IMG/VR virus record: IMGVR_UViG_3300042306_001130
Coordinates: 1 to 48,908 of that record
Strand: one strand, 5' to 3'
Length of the DNA stretch: 48,908 nt
Source of the DNA: a virus
Part shown: piece by piece, positions 19,949 to 29,579 of the stretch
Numbering within the stretch: the stretch's first letter is position 1
Layout of the letters: every line of letters begins with the position of its first letter
Position numbers and translations under genes: made by a program
The notes under the pieces: model-generated
Databases searched by the model: none
The model's input: the letters and a program-made list of their open reading frames with translations, nothing else
What the model was told of the DNA's origin: nothing

Positions 19949-22906
19949 TTATCCTAAAATTATTGTTCTTCCGTCTTGTGTCGTAATCTCTCTATTATCC
20001 TGTGTTAACAGTTCTGGATAATAGATTGTACCAAGAGAGTTATAGAATTCTACATTCGATGTTACTAATGTTCTACCAATTGAAATGTTTGCAGAATTGG
20101 ATGAGAATGGTATTGTTGTGTTGGCAAAAATAACGTTGTTTGAATATTCAACATACGTTACTGTACCGTGGAATGTACTTGCACCATTTACAACTCTAAT
20201 TCTATCTCCAATAAACACAATATCACGCATCTTGTTTGCCGTGTTACTGTACTCACCGTTGTTGATAACATCATACTGATTCGTCACTGACCGTATATTT
20301 ATTCTATTGTTGGAGGTGAGAACGTTTGCTGTTGCAACGTTTGCAAAAGATAAGTATACATTGTCACGAATCACAGCGGTGTTACTTACATGATTCACAG
20401 AAATAATTTCCGAGAATACATTTGGTCCGTATCCATATATCAAAGAAACTAATGAGCCTGGTAAAGCGATGTTTGCAATGTTTGCACCAACCAACGCATC
20501 AAATTTAATAATGTTGTTACTTGTATTCTCGAAAGTAGAATACATAGCTGCATTTGAACCTGGATCACCAGTATAAAAACCTAATGTATGTGTATTAGAT
20601 TGGAATGATTCTTTATGAATATCAATTGTTTCTTGAGACTTAAGCGCATTGATTGGAATAACTTTTGTGCCTGATGGATGCAATAATTTATAAAGAACTT
20701 CTTTGTACGCATCAAATGACTTCTGTACAACCAAATTATAGGTGAAATTATTATAGTCTTCATTCTCCAAAATTTGATTTGAACTTGGGAAACCATCATC
20801 ATTCAGATATTGACCTGTACCAATAATCAAACCGTTTAAGAACTTTGCTGTTGCCACAGCCGCACCGTTACCATATGTTCTGATACCATTTTGATAGATG
20901 AATTCACCAGAGGATACGTTTTGTGTTGTGTAGGTATTCGCTAAATCAAGGAAAAGATTTGCACCCAAAGCACGGTCTGTAGACTTTAACTGGAGGTTTG
21001 TTTTGGTATTTGAACTGTAGTTATAAACTCTTAGAACATATTTTGAATTTGCCTGAATGGCATCAGATTCTAACAATGTAATTGAATCAACATATGCTTT
21101 AAATACGGCAGTATTTACGTTTGCACCTTGATAAATTAAATCACCGTTCTTAATGATATTTGTGGGTGAAACGTTCGTAACAACCAAGTCACGAACTTTG
21201 AGTGAAACTCTAGGTGCTTCAATGTAATCTTCACCAAAATTTTCAATAACAAACGATGTAATCGCACCGATACCACGTTCATCAGACACTGGAGTTAATT
21301 GAGCACCATCACCAAGAACAGTGTTCACTCTAATAACTGCACCAGAACCACCAGATGATACAACATTCAATGTCGGTAGGTTTGTCTGTATATATCCCAA
21401 ACCTCCTTTTGGATATGTCGTTACATTTGTTGTTGTGTTTGAGAAATTATATTCAGTTTTAATAATTGAACCTGTTGCATTAACAGTGACGTTCGCATTT
21501 GCACCTACACCACCAGCAGAGTTGGTGAAGGTGATGATATCACCGTTTGCATAACCTGTTCCAGGTGTAACAATTTGAATTGGTCCTAGAATACCAAGAC
21601 TTGCAAGATAACCTTTTATTTTCAAGTTCTCTGTTGTCTGCGGATCAGTTGTATCGAATAATGAAAATGCTCTGACTGATGGTAGCGAGGTGTATCCTCC
21701 ACCACCATTGTTTAATAAAACGGTAGCAATTGGATATGTTGAGAATCCGGTAAATGTAAATGCATTTGCGAGAGAACACACTGAGTTTGCTGCCACGTTT
21801 GCTGGGAAAAATGGATAAGAACTTGCATCAATTCTTGTTGCAGCAAATAGTGAGTTGCTCATGAAGTTTTGTGGAATAAATGCGACATTTATTTCACCGG
21901 CAGGATCAACAGAAGAAACGTTTGCAATAGCACCTGAACCTCCACCGCCAGATATTCTAATGAATGTGTTTGGATCTTGTCTATACCCATATGAACCATC
22001 AACAAGAGTAATATCACGGAGAGAACCTGATGTTGTTTCATAAACAAATGCTGATGCACCAATACCTGTTGGTGTGTTTAGACCACCATAAAAAACTACT
22101 GGGTCTCCAGAATATGTATCGGATCTGCCCTTATAAAGTTGTCCACGTTTTTTAGAATCAATGTTGATGGCAGAAATAGAACCTAGGATTTTTGCCTGTA
22201 GTTTTGTTGCACCAACTGTGTTTTCAGGAACAACTTTAGAATCTTTAAAATATAAAATTTGATTGTTGTTATCAACTACAACAACATCTTCACCTGATTG
22301 AAAAAGTCTTTCAATGTTTGAAATGTAAATTTCTGTTCTATTTCCAACAGAAACACCCCTCTCAATAGTAGCAATGGATTTTGAAGTTACACCAAATAAT
22401 CTATAGTTTTCAATTGAAAGCCATTGTTCATCGTTTGTGGCAAGCCTCAGACTTTTTGATACGTACCATTTACCATCAGATGCCTTGAAAATAACATCAC
22501 GTGTGAGGAAAATATCGGCATCGGAATTGTATAAAGCACGGAACAAAAATTGATAAGATGCTGGTGTACCTTTACGTGAGTATAGTTCTTTAGCCGCTCT
22601 AATCAGTTTGCTTTTGTCCGCAAGACAATCTACGGGAAAATTTGGTAAAAATTGATTGATATAGTAATCAATAAACTTATTAAATGTTTCACCAGGTTCT
22701 ACAAAATTTAAATCTTGATAGTTTAAAAGATTCTGTGTGCCATAGATGACACCTTCTTTACCTAAACCTATGTTTTGTTGTTCCATCCATTCATAATATG
22801 CCTGGATAAATGCAACAAATGTTTGATAGTTATCGTCCGACCTGATAAACTCAGGTAGCTGATAAGGAACCTTTAACGAGGTTTTTTTGGCGAAATCAGT
22901 AGTCAT
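19949..22906 (-). CDS. gp7: Baseplate wedge initiator, gp7-like
   Basis: A 985-residue protein. The N-terminus (VPYQLPEFIRSDDNYQTFVAFIQAYYEW, then FIDYYINQFLPNFP, LIRAAKELYSRKGTPASYQFLFRALYN) is highly conserved among T4-like environmental phages for the large wedge protein between gp6 and gp8. T4 gp7 has 1032 residues and starts wedge assembly. The middle carries repeated Gly-rich beta-modules (~310-350, 400-480, 490-560) also seen in gp6 and gp8. The start overlaps the gp6 stop by one base. Assignment to gp7 rests mainly on position, size and family recollection. Confidence 0.75.
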   Translation of the reverse strand: MTTDFAKKTSLKVPYQLPEFIRSDDNYQTFVAFIQAYYEWMEQQNIGLGKEGVIYGTQNLLNYQDLNFVEPGETFNKFIDYYINQFLPNFPVDCLADKSKLIRAAKELYSRKGTPASYQFLFRALYNSDADIFLTRDVIFKASDGKWYVSKSLRLATNDEQWLSIENYRLFGVTSKSIATIERGVSVGNRTEIYISNIERLFQSGEDVVVVDNNNQILYFKDSKVVPENTVGATKLQAKILGSISAINIDSKKRGQLYKGRSDTYSGDPVVFYGGLNTPTGIGASAFVYETTSGSLRDITLVDGSYGYRQDPNTFIRISGGGGSGAIANVSSVDPAGEINVAFIPQNFMSNSLFAATRIDASSYPFFPANVAANSVCSLANAFTFTGFSTYPIATVLLNNGGGGYTSLPSVRAFSLFDTTDPQTTENLKIKGYLASLGILGPIQIVTPGTGYANGDIITFTNSAGGVGANANVTVNATGSIIKTEYNFSNTTTNVTTYPKGGLGYIQTNLPTLNVVSSGGSGAVIRVNTVLGDGAQLTPVSDERGIGAITSFVIENFGEDYIEAPRVSLKVRDLVVTNVSPTNIIKNGDLIYQGANVNTAVFKAYVDSITLLESDAIQANSKYVLRVYNYSSNTKTNLQLKSTDRALGANLFLDLANTYTTQNVSSGEFIYQNGIRTYGNGAAVATAKFLNGLIIGTGQYLNDDGFPSSNQILENEDYNNFTYNLVVQKSFDAYKEVLYKLLHPSGTKVIPINALKSQETIDIHKESFQSNTHTLGFYTGDPGSNAAMYSTFENTSNNIIKFDALVGANIANIALPGSLVSLIYGYGPNVFSEIISVNHVSNTAVIRDNVYLSFANVATANVLTSNNRINIRSVTNQYDVINNGEYSNTANKMRDIVFIGDRIRVVNGASTFHGTVTYVEYSNNVIFANTTIPFSSNSANISIGRTLVTSNVEFYNSLGTIYYPELLTQDNREITTQDGRTIILG

Positions 22907-24975
22907 TATTGTATACTAACATTTACTGTGATTGCTTCTGGATCAAAACTATCTGTAGCGATAATTCTATTATATGTAGATGAAACAATGGTTGAATCTG
23001 GTACCACAGAAATTGTAAAACGACCTAAATCATTATTGACCGTTAGTGGTGAAAAATCTATAAGTGTAACTTTACCTGTGGAATAATTAATTGTTCCTGC
23101 ATTAGCATTGGAAATAGTTTTGATATTATTTAAATAATAATATGTTCTTAGTGTACCTTCGACACCCTCCAAAATTGGTGATGCATATGCCAACCCACCT
23201 GAAGTGTCTCCGTCCTGTGGTGTTATTGTTACGAACGCCTCCGTGTAATTGAAGCCGGGATTTGTAACGACAATACTGTTCACTCGACCAGATGCTAAGA
23301 CTGCAAATGCTGTGGCGCCTTCTCCGTCACCTGTTATAGTAACAGTTGGTATTTTTGTGTATCCGAAACCCTGATTTAAAACATTGATGGTTGCAATACC
23401 ACCAGTTGTTGTGGGAACCTCTTCAAAATAAATTCCATTTCTTACCCCGGAAACGGCTGTTGGATCAGATTCAGAAAAATCTGGAGAACTATTTAAACCA
23501 GCGTTATAATAATTTCTCTGTAAGGGAACACCAAAATCAAAAATGTATGTTGATCTAGAATTTAATTTTGGATAGAATTTTTTCTGTAATCTTATAGAAC
23601 ATTCATTTGTTATAATAGAGGTGTCAGCACTTTGAATATAAGAAATTAATTCAGGAAGTTTAAAAACCGAATTGAATGTGTTGAGTGTATCTGATGAAAA
23701 TTGGTTTATTTGTGTGAGAACCTGACCCTTAATTTGTCCACCAGTCAAAGTAGTTTTCTTTGGATCATATAAAACTTTTGTGTTTATGTTAACGTAAGTA
23801 TAATCAGGATCAACAATTGTTGGTGTCACAGTAAGGACTGAAATTGGTCTGATAACTTCAGAAATAAGTCTTTCTTTTTGTGTTGGTGTCAATGTAAAAC
23901 CGCCGGCTGGTTTAACTGCACAGAAAATTTGACCATAAACTGGAGGATCATTTTCTTCACCACCCCAAACAGATACGGAATCAATTGGTAAATTGGTAGA
24001 ATTGTTTTGAATTAGATAGATGTAATCTTCTTTTGTCACAGCACGCCCTTGTGCCGCATATGCTTTAGGTGCAGTATATTTAATTGATTCGATTGTTTCT
24101 TTGTCTGAGCCTTGTGTTGCCGATGAAATAGATGTTACTACAGTATTGGAAAATCCACCAACACTAGACATAGATGTGAAAGAGTTTGCACCAAAGGCTG
24201 AGGTGCCAGATGTTGTAATGTATGTGAGATTAACGATGTTTCCGTTTACGAGAGATTGTCCTAATAGCCCGTCACCAAAATAAAGGTTATATTTTCCATT
24301 CATACCTTCTTCTAAGAAATATACAGTGCTTGATGGTGTTAAATTGATGTAGTTTGTTGAAAGATTATATGTTACTGACGCAGCATTTGAAGAAGATTCT
24401 TGCACAGAAACGATTAATGTAGATGTATCAACAGCGGAGTCTGGAATTTCAAATAATTGTTTTGGATTTGTTGTGCTATTGTATGTAAAACTGTATGATG
24501 ATGCAATACCCTGTGAAATAATAATGTCGGTAAATGTTGCAGTATTTGAAGTTACGTTTACTGTTGTTGAGTCTGTTGTAAGGAATGTATAATTTACATC
24601 ATCGATGGCTTCGGAAATGAAAGATGCGAACTTTGGTAAAGTAAGTGTAGGTGTTGTTACACCGTTTACTGTGATATGAACTAAAGCCTTTGGTGCAACT
24701 GCTGATTGTGGAATGTAATTTAATAGTTTAGCATGTGAAACGACAGAACCACGCTGAATAGCTGAGTCTAAGAACATTTCGTTTGCTACCATGTTTAAAT
24801 AGTATGCATTGTACTGTGTATTATATGCCAATAAATCGACAAGAACAGAGAGTGCTGAACCATCAAAATTATAGTCTTTGAGTGTGTCTTGTTGAGATAG
24901 AAAAGCCTTTAAACTAGCTTTAATACCACCAAAATCAAGATTCGTAATCTGTAGGCCTGAATTAGCTGTTGCCAT
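22906..24975 (-). CDS. gp6: Baseplate wedge protein gp6 (J-like)
   Basis: A 689-residue protein (T4 gp6: 660). NLDFGGIKASLKAFLSQQDTLKDYNFDGSALSVLVDLLAYNTQYNAYYLNMVANEMFLDSA is the classic N-terminus of gp6-type wedge proteins. The middle contains the J-like segment APKAYAAQGRAVTKEDYIYLIQNN followed by DSVSVWGGEENDPPVYGQIFCAVKP. Residues ~555-620 hold the Gly-rich beta-module (GFGYTKIPTVTITGDGEGATAF..). gp6 forms the inner ring of the baseplate. It is coupled to gp25 by a one-base overlap, the T4-like 25-6-7-8 order. Confidence 0.95.
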   Translation of the reverse strand: MATANSGLQITNLDFGGIKASLKAFLSQQDTLKDYNFDGSALSVLVDLLAYNTQYNAYYLNMVANEMFLDSAIQRGSVVSHAKLLNYIPQSAVAPKALVHITVNGVTTPTLTLPKFASFISEAIDDVNYTFLTTDSTTVNVTSNTATFTDIIISQGIASSYSFTYNSTTNPKQLFEIPDSAVDTSTLIVSVQESSSNAASVTYNLSTNYINLTPSSTVYFLEEGMNGKYNLYFGDGLLGQSLVNGNIVNLTYITTSGTSAFGANSFTSMSSVGGFSNTVVTSISSATQGSDKETIESIKYTAPKAYAAQGRAVTKEDYIYLIQNNSTNLPIDSVSVWGGEENDPPVYGQIFCAVKPAGGFTLTPTQKERLISEVIRPISVLTVTPTIVDPDYTYVNINTKVLYDPKKTTLTGGQIKGQVLTQINQFSSDTLNTFNSVFKLPELISYIQSADTSIITNECSIRLQKKFYPKLNSRSTYIFDFGVPLQRNYYNAGLNSSPDFSESDPTAVSGVRNGIYFEEVPTTTGGIATINVLNQGFGYTKIPTVTITGDGEGATAFAVLASGRVNSIVVTNPGFNYTEAFVTITPQDGDTSGGLAYASPILEGVEGTLRTYYYLNNIKTISNANAGTINYSTGKVTLIDFSPLTVNNDLGRFTISVVPDSTIVSSTYNRIIATDSFDPEAITVNVSIQ

Positions 24976-25370
24976 TATCGTGTTCTCTCAAGAATTAAAT
25001 TGATTGCTGTGGGTTGTACATTATTTCCAATAAAAAACTCTATTCCCACACTGTAAGCATTGTTATCTACCTGTTCATCGATGGTGACCTGCACCAATCT
25101 AACCCTTGGTTCATGGTTATTGATAGTGGTTTCTATCTCAGTTTTTAAATCTCGTGCTGTTAAAAAATCAATTGATTCAAATAACAACTGTTCGATTCTA
25201 CTACCAATGTTTGGTTGAAATGGTCTTTCATAATTTTTGGTCAAAAGTAAATAGCGGACAGAACGAATGACCGCCATTTCATCATAACTCAAGGCGATAT
25301 CATTTCTACCAGGAGTCCTAGTGAAATTGAAATCTATATCTGAGTAAAGTTTTTTAAGTGTTTGTACCAT
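24975..25370 (-). CDS. gp25: Baseplate wedge protein gp25
   Basis: A 131-residue protein (T4 gp25: 132). It matches the gp25/GPW family: DIDFNFTRTPGRNDIALSYDEMAVIRSVRYLLLTKNYERPFQP, then IGSRIEQLLFE (the EPR-like core region) and INNHEPRVRLVQVTI. gp25 locks sheath and wedge at the top of the baseplate. No clear SD precedes the ATG. A GATAAATA motif lies only 5 bases upstream, so the message could have a very short leader if that motif is the promoter. Confidence 0.95.
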   Translation of the reverse strand: MVQTLKKLYSDIDFNFTRTPGRNDIALSYDEMAVIRSVRYLLLTKNYERPFQPNIGSRIEQLLFESIDFLTARDLKTEIETTINNHEPRVRLVQVTIDEQVDNNAYSVGIEFFIGNNVQPTAINLILERTR

Positions 25371-25375
25371 TTTAT

Positions 25376-25383
25376 TATTTATC
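25376..25383 (-). promoter_or_regulatory. Candidate late promoter (GATAAATA) before gp25
   Basis: Minus-strand GATAAATA, a 7/8 match to the T4 late -10, lies in the 90-base gap ahead of gp25. The distance to the ATG (5 bases) is unusually short, which weakens the call. The rest of the gap (25384-25460) shows nothing further that I can name. Confidence 0.3.
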
Positions 25384-25460
25384 GTAGGAGTAAAATGACT
25401 TTTTCAAAACCAAGAACTTGCGCTAAAAAATTCTAGGGCCGGAACAAGATTTTCGAAATT

Positions 25461-26327
25461 TTATGAAGTATTAGTGTTCGCAGTATTAGATGAAAGTTTT
25501 TGCTTATAACTGTCTGTACCTATGAGGTTGTTAATTAGATACAGTTGTGTATTTCCAACATTTTCCAAATTATCAACCTTATTAGAGTCTTCCAGTAATA
25601 TTAGGCCTTGTTGATAAAAGTTCCAATCATGGAGTCTTCGTGTACTTAACATTCCACTCGCAGTTTGTAAGTGGGAAATTATCGAATTTGCTTGTGTGGT
25701 CGATATGTTTGATGCTAAATTTCCAGTGCCATCCAAATAAATTGAAGAATTCAGCGTTGGATAATCAGCAGTAATAATTACGTTATTTGAAGCAATCTCA
25801 TCTCCCATGAATAAACTTGTCATGTTTCCTAGCAACGGAGTTGAATCTTGAATACCATCGGTGTTATTCAATAACATCAATAAGTTTTGTCCTACCTGTA
25901 CAGCGGTATCATAGTCGGGATATTCGACAACAGGGGAACCGTCTTCTGGAACGGTAGATTCAGCTTTTGTCACACCAGCGACATTTGATGTATGTTGCTT
26001 GAATAAATTAATTTCGGATAAAAGTGTGTTTGCCGATGATTCTAATCCTGCTCCATTAGCCGTATCGTATGTAACAATCGTCACCATTACGTTGTACAAA
26101 TTTTGTGTACTAGATTGAAGTTGATTACATACATTCAAAACTGGATTCTTGTAGTAATTTGTTGCAATGATTGTGCCATTGGCCAAGTCATTTTTTTGCC
26201 ATGTCTCAAGCGATATGGGTTGTGTGTTTAGAAAGTTTTTCGTATCTTGACTCAAGTAAATTGCATCACCGAATTTACCTGTATCAAAACTGAAACTTAA
26301 TCTGTTAAATACGTTTGCTCCTGCCAT
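25461..26327 (-). CDS. Virion protein of unknown function in baseplate operon
   Basis: A 288-residue protein starting NVFNRLSFSFDTGKFGDAIYLSQDTKNFLNTQPISLETWQ. It is rich in Asn, Thr and Ser with several predicted helices, has no signal peptide and no catalytic motif, and has no T4 counterpart that I recognise. It lies between the spike gene and gp25. SD GGAGATTTGAATG. Location suggests a hub- or spike-associated structural protein. Confidence 0.7.
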   Translation of the reverse strand: MAGANVFNRLSFSFDTGKFGDAIYLSQDTKNFLNTQPISLETWQKNDLANGTIIATNYYKNPVLNVCNQLQSSTQNLYNVMVTIVTYDTANGAGLESSANTLLSEINLFKQHTSNVAGVTKAESTVPEDGSPVVEYPDYDTAVQVGQNLLMLLNNTDGIQDSTPLLGNMTSLFMGDEIASNNVIITADYPTLNSSIYLDGTGNLASNISTTQANSIISHLQTASGMLSTRRLHDWNFYQQGLILLEDSNKVDNLENVGNTQLYLINNLIGTDSYKQKLSSNTANTNTS

Positions 26328-26338
26328 TCAAATCTCCA

Positions 26339-27115
26339 TTATAACATTTTACGTAAAGGTGTGGAAGTTGGACCCTTTGGTGCTTTATGTATATGTGAAT
26401 TGTATTGCATTCGCATAGTCATCATCGTACCTAAAGTATCTCTCACCATAGCACCCTGTGTGAGTGGTGTCCAAAGACTTACTGCTCCAAATATTGGTCC
26501 AAGAGTATCGATACCAAGATTTGAACTTAATTTCATGCCGGCTGTTACATTTTCAACCGCTGAAACTGATTGTTTCGAAATGATTGAGCCCGAAACATTT
26601 AAATCACTCTGTATATTAACGGCTTCAGCGGCTCTTAATGTGATTACACCCGTTGCGGTACCAGCAAAAAGTGAAATATCTCCACCTGATGTGATTTCAA
26701 CCTTATCTGTCGAATTTACTTTTGTTTTACCATTCACTTGTTGATATGAATCACCTTCGACTTTACTGTATGCGTCACCTAGTACATGTACAACAGAGTC
26801 TCCGTTTATCGTAATGTTGCAGATACCCTTAATGAGAACATTATTATCATTTGCTATGATTTCATACTTATCACCTAAAATTTTAACGATTTGTTGACCG
26901 TTTGCTTGTATCTCAGTGAATGTGCCAGTTCTATGTTGAATACGCACTCTTTCGTATTCTGGTGTATCATCAAGTTCGATAAAGTGCCCAGACTCCGTAC
27001 CAATTACTTTATTTAGTGGAGGAGAAGCATTCCAATCTGATGGAGGTTCATTCCATGAATAATCATCCGGTTTTGTGTCCAGAATTTGTTGGTCTAGTTG
27101 TGCTTGTGTTGCCAT
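26339..27115 (-). CDS. Cell-puncturing spike, gp5 C-terminal-type beta-helix
   Basis: A 258-residue protein. Residues ~50-160 run through GTFTEIQANGQQIVKILGDKYEIIANDNNVLIKG, ITINGDSVVHVLGDAYSKVEGDSYQQVNGKTKVNSTDKVEITSGGDISL, the strand pattern of the intertwined triple beta-helix that forms the gp5 needle (VgrG/gp5_C repeats). The C-terminal ~70 residues end SHIHKAPKGPTSTPLR, a His-rich tail often seen at metal-bound spike tips. Together with the adjacent OB-domain gene this looks like gp5 split into two polypeptides. Confidence 0.8.
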   Translation of the reverse strand: MATQAQLDQQILDTKPDDYSWNEPPSDWNASPPLNKVIGTESGHFIELDDTPEYERVRIQHRTGTFTEIQANGQQIVKILGDKYEIIANDNNVLIKGICNITINGDSVVHVLGDAYSKVEGDSYQQVNGKTKVNSTDKVEITSGGDISLFAGTATGVITLRAAEAVNIQSDLNVSGSIISKQSVSAVENVTAGMKLSSNLGIDTLGPIFGAVSLWTPLTQGAMVRDTLGTMMTMRMQYNSHIHKAPKGPTSTPLRKML

Positions 27116-27117
27116 AA

Positions 27118-28152
27118 TTAAATTCTTCCTGAATAAGAGTTCGGATTCAAAGTTGTTTCTGCCGTAGATACTAAGGTGGAGGCACTGGCGATTGTTGTTG
27201 TTGTATTAGCTATAGTTTTTGTAACATCCGAAATTAACACAGTTCCTTCGGTTATAAGTTGCGAGAAGGTACTGGTTTCCGAATCTACATCGGAGGTAAA
27301 CACACCAGCCAAAGCGGCGTACAAACTAGCCAAACAATCACTGAATTGTTGAAGTAATCTAGCAGGCAGGCTTAAAAACCATGCAATTGTTTGTTGCACT
27401 TTTGCTATAAATTCCGCTATTGTTTTTATAACATTATTAATAAAGTCTAGTAATTCGTTAATTGTTTTTAAAATTCCACGTAAAACTTTAATAGCCGACA
27501 ATATTTGTGTTGTTATTGGTGATGATGCCGCAGCACCGGACGTGAGAGCCTCAATTTTATTTCGTATTGCTTGAAATATTGTGGAATTTTTTAAAGCCTC
27601 AACTGCCGCCTGGTATTTTATTACACCTGGAATATCACAAACGTGTGCCCGTGAATTATCCGACTTTTCAATTCCTGTACCCTTATATGTATTCGATGGT
27701 GCGGAAGCCGTTGACTCACCTACACGTACCGGTTTCATTGCAGGTGTGTCAGTGTAAACAATAGGTGTTACTGCATCAGATTCATTTAGTGTTGAGTTGG
27801 TATATTTGGCTTTGGCGTAAAAACCTTTACCCTCAACAGCATCAACATCTTGCTGTGGTATAGCAGGAAATACACCCAGCATTGCTGGTGCTTGTGATGA
27901 TAGGCCGTCCATAAAGAAGCCAAAAACATAATCACCTTCCATTGGTGCGGAAAATGTTCTAGAATCATTAACTGGATATAATGGTGTTGCCCAAGGTAAC
28001 TCTGCTGTTGGAATTTCTTGTAAGTTATCTGTGTGTGAACCAAAAATTCTAACCTTACAACGACCAACATTTAATGGATCAACACGGTCTTCAACGACAC
28101 CAATCCACCAAACGAAATCATCGTGCCCAATTCTATTTTTAAAATCTGACAT
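27118..28152 (-). CDS. gp5-type OB-domain baseplate hub protein without lysozyme
   Basis: A 344-residue protein. Residues ~12-105 (FVWWIGVVEDRVDPLNVGRCKVRIFGSH.., ELPWATPLYPVNDSRTFSAPMEGDYVFGFF) are the gp5 N-terminal OB fold that sits on the hub trimer. T4 gp5 continues into a lysozyme domain and then a needle. Here residues ~105-170 are linker and ~175-344 are a helical, fairly hydrophobic segment (LLDFINNVIKTIAEFIAKVQQTIAWFLSLPARLL), with no lysozyme motif. The needle is the next gene, 2 bases downstream. The function of the helical segment is unclear. Confidence 0.85.
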   Translation of the reverse strand: MSDFKNRIGHDDFVWWIGVVEDRVDPLNVGRCKVRIFGSHTDNLQEIPTAELPWATPLYPVNDSRTFSAPMEGDYVFGFFMDGLSSQAPAMLGVFPAIPQQDVDAVEGKGFYAKAKYTNSTLNESDAVTPIVYTDTPAMKPVRVGESTASAPSNTYKGTGIEKSDNSRAHVCDIPGVIKYQAAVEALKNSTIFQAIRNKIEALTSGAAASSPITTQILSAIKVLRGILKTINELLDFINNVIKTIAEFIAKVQQTIAWFLSLPARLLQQFSDCLASLYAALAGVFTSDVDSETSTFSQLITEGTVLISDVTKTIANTTTTIASASTLVSTAETTLNPNSYSGRI

Positions 28153-29579
28153 TATACATCACCCTTTATTGCTTTCTCCATGTCACCAGAATTTGTATAA
28201 GTGTTCACTGATGCTCCGTAACTATCTTTTACAACTTCTAGTATAGATTCATATTTACCAAGATGGTCTATAATATGTCTAACAGCCGTAATCATGTATT
28301 TTCCAGAATTTATCGGATCAATTTCTCCAACATAATTTCCAGATCCATCAGCACTTCTTTTGGATGGTAAAATTATTTGAATTATCATTCCAACAGTTAA
28401 ATTTGGATCGCCAGAAACGGATAATCTTATTCTCGAATAATGAGAAAGTGAAAGTTGTGCTGTTCGATTTGGCACATAATTTTCCACTCTTACATCATTT
28501 GCCACATTCCAAGGTTCATCACTGATACCTATTGACTTCTTTTGATTGGCATTTGAAGTCAATACCTTTAAAACCGCATCATAATTTTCATTTGCGGTTT
28601 TGCCTAACCTATTTTTAAGTTGTGGTATTATTGGACTATTATTTAAATTTTTAGATTTGTTAAAATACTTTAAGTAATCAAACACCGTATCTCTATAGGT
28701 TCTTGTCAACGGATCGATAGTAATTACTCTATTAGCAAATGCACCGGTTACAGTACCATATAAACTATCAAACGTATCTAAGAAAACGTATGATTTAATA
28801 CCAACGATATCTCTGCCGAGTTCTCCTGTGTTTTGTAATTTGCCTAAATTTCTGGGAATATATGAGTACCTTGTGTATGCATTTTGTGTAAATAAACTTT
28901 GCAATGAATAAAAATTAAAACCTTCCGAATTTTCAAAGAATAAAAAATCTGCACCGTCTTTACCGACAGGTTTTGCATAACTTGCAAGCCAGTTAATAGC
29001 TTCAATTGGTTTCTTATATGGTATTACAAAATCATATAGCCCATCAGTCTCCTGCATTCTAATATATTTTTTATCAATTTTCAATTTATTATAAAGTATG
29101 TCATAAATCATATCTGAGATTTTTTTTCCAGAATATGATTTACTTATTTTAGTTTGTTCTGAAAGTAAAAGTTCTTCTGAGCAAAAATGTAATGTGTATG
29201 TTTCTGTCGAATTATTGTTCAAGATTCTTTCAGACACTCTGTAAATTCTAAAGTATTTTTCAGTCACATATTGTTCTGATACTTTTGTGGATTTTTTAAA
29301 TTTAAGTTTTAAATAATCGAATCCTGTCATGGCAAGTCTATCAATTAGACTAATAGAATCTGTGATTAAAACATTACCACTCATTATACCTTTAAAAATA
29401 TCTTCATAAAAAGATACTTCTATGAACATGTTTTTGAGGCTTGTTTTACCGGATGATGTAATCAAATATATTTCGTCAAGACTGAACTGGTCGGCTAAAA
29501 CTAAACCAGCAGTTTGCACAGTTTCCTGTGGCTTAGGAGCAATAATAGACGATCCACCAGCAACTTCAATTTTATTCAT
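28152..29579 (-). CDS. Baseplate hub protein, gp27-like
   Basis: A 475-residue protein. Segments FIEVSFYEDIFKGIMSGNVLITDSISLIDRL and YFRIYRVSERILNNNSTETYTLHFCSEELLLSEQTKISKSYSGKKISDMI fit the hub fold of T4 gp27/VgrG-N proteins. The C-terminal part (LSVSGDPNLTVGMIIQIILPS..SGKYMITAVRHIID) is typical of hub proteins from T4-like environmental phages. One-base overlaps join it to the gp53 gene and the gp5-type OB gene, the partner on which gp5 sits. Assignment to gp27 is from fold-level similarity and context. Confidence 0.8.
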   Translation of the reverse strand: MNKIEVAGGSSIIAPKPQETVQTAGLVLADQFSLDEIYLITSSGKTSLKNMFIEVSFYEDIFKGIMSGNVLITDSISLIDRLAMTGFDYLKLKFKKSTKVSEQYVTEKYFRIYRVSERILNNNSTETYTLHFCSEELLLSEQTKISKSYSGKKISDMIYDILYNKLKIDKKYIRMQETDGLYDFVIPYKKPIEAINWLASYAKPVGKDGADFLFFENSEGFNFYSLQSLFTQNAYTRYSYIPRNLGKLQNTGELGRDIVGIKSYVFLDTFDSLYGTVTGAFANRVITIDPLTRTYRDTVFDYLKYFNKSKNLNNSPIIPQLKNRLGKTANENYDAVLKVLTSNANQKKSIGISDEPWNVANDVRVENYVPNRTAQLSLSHYSRIRLSVSGDPNLTVGMIIQIILPSKRSADGSGNYVGEIDPINSGKYMITAVRHIIDHLGKYESILEVVKDSYGASVNTYTNSGDMEKAIKGDV

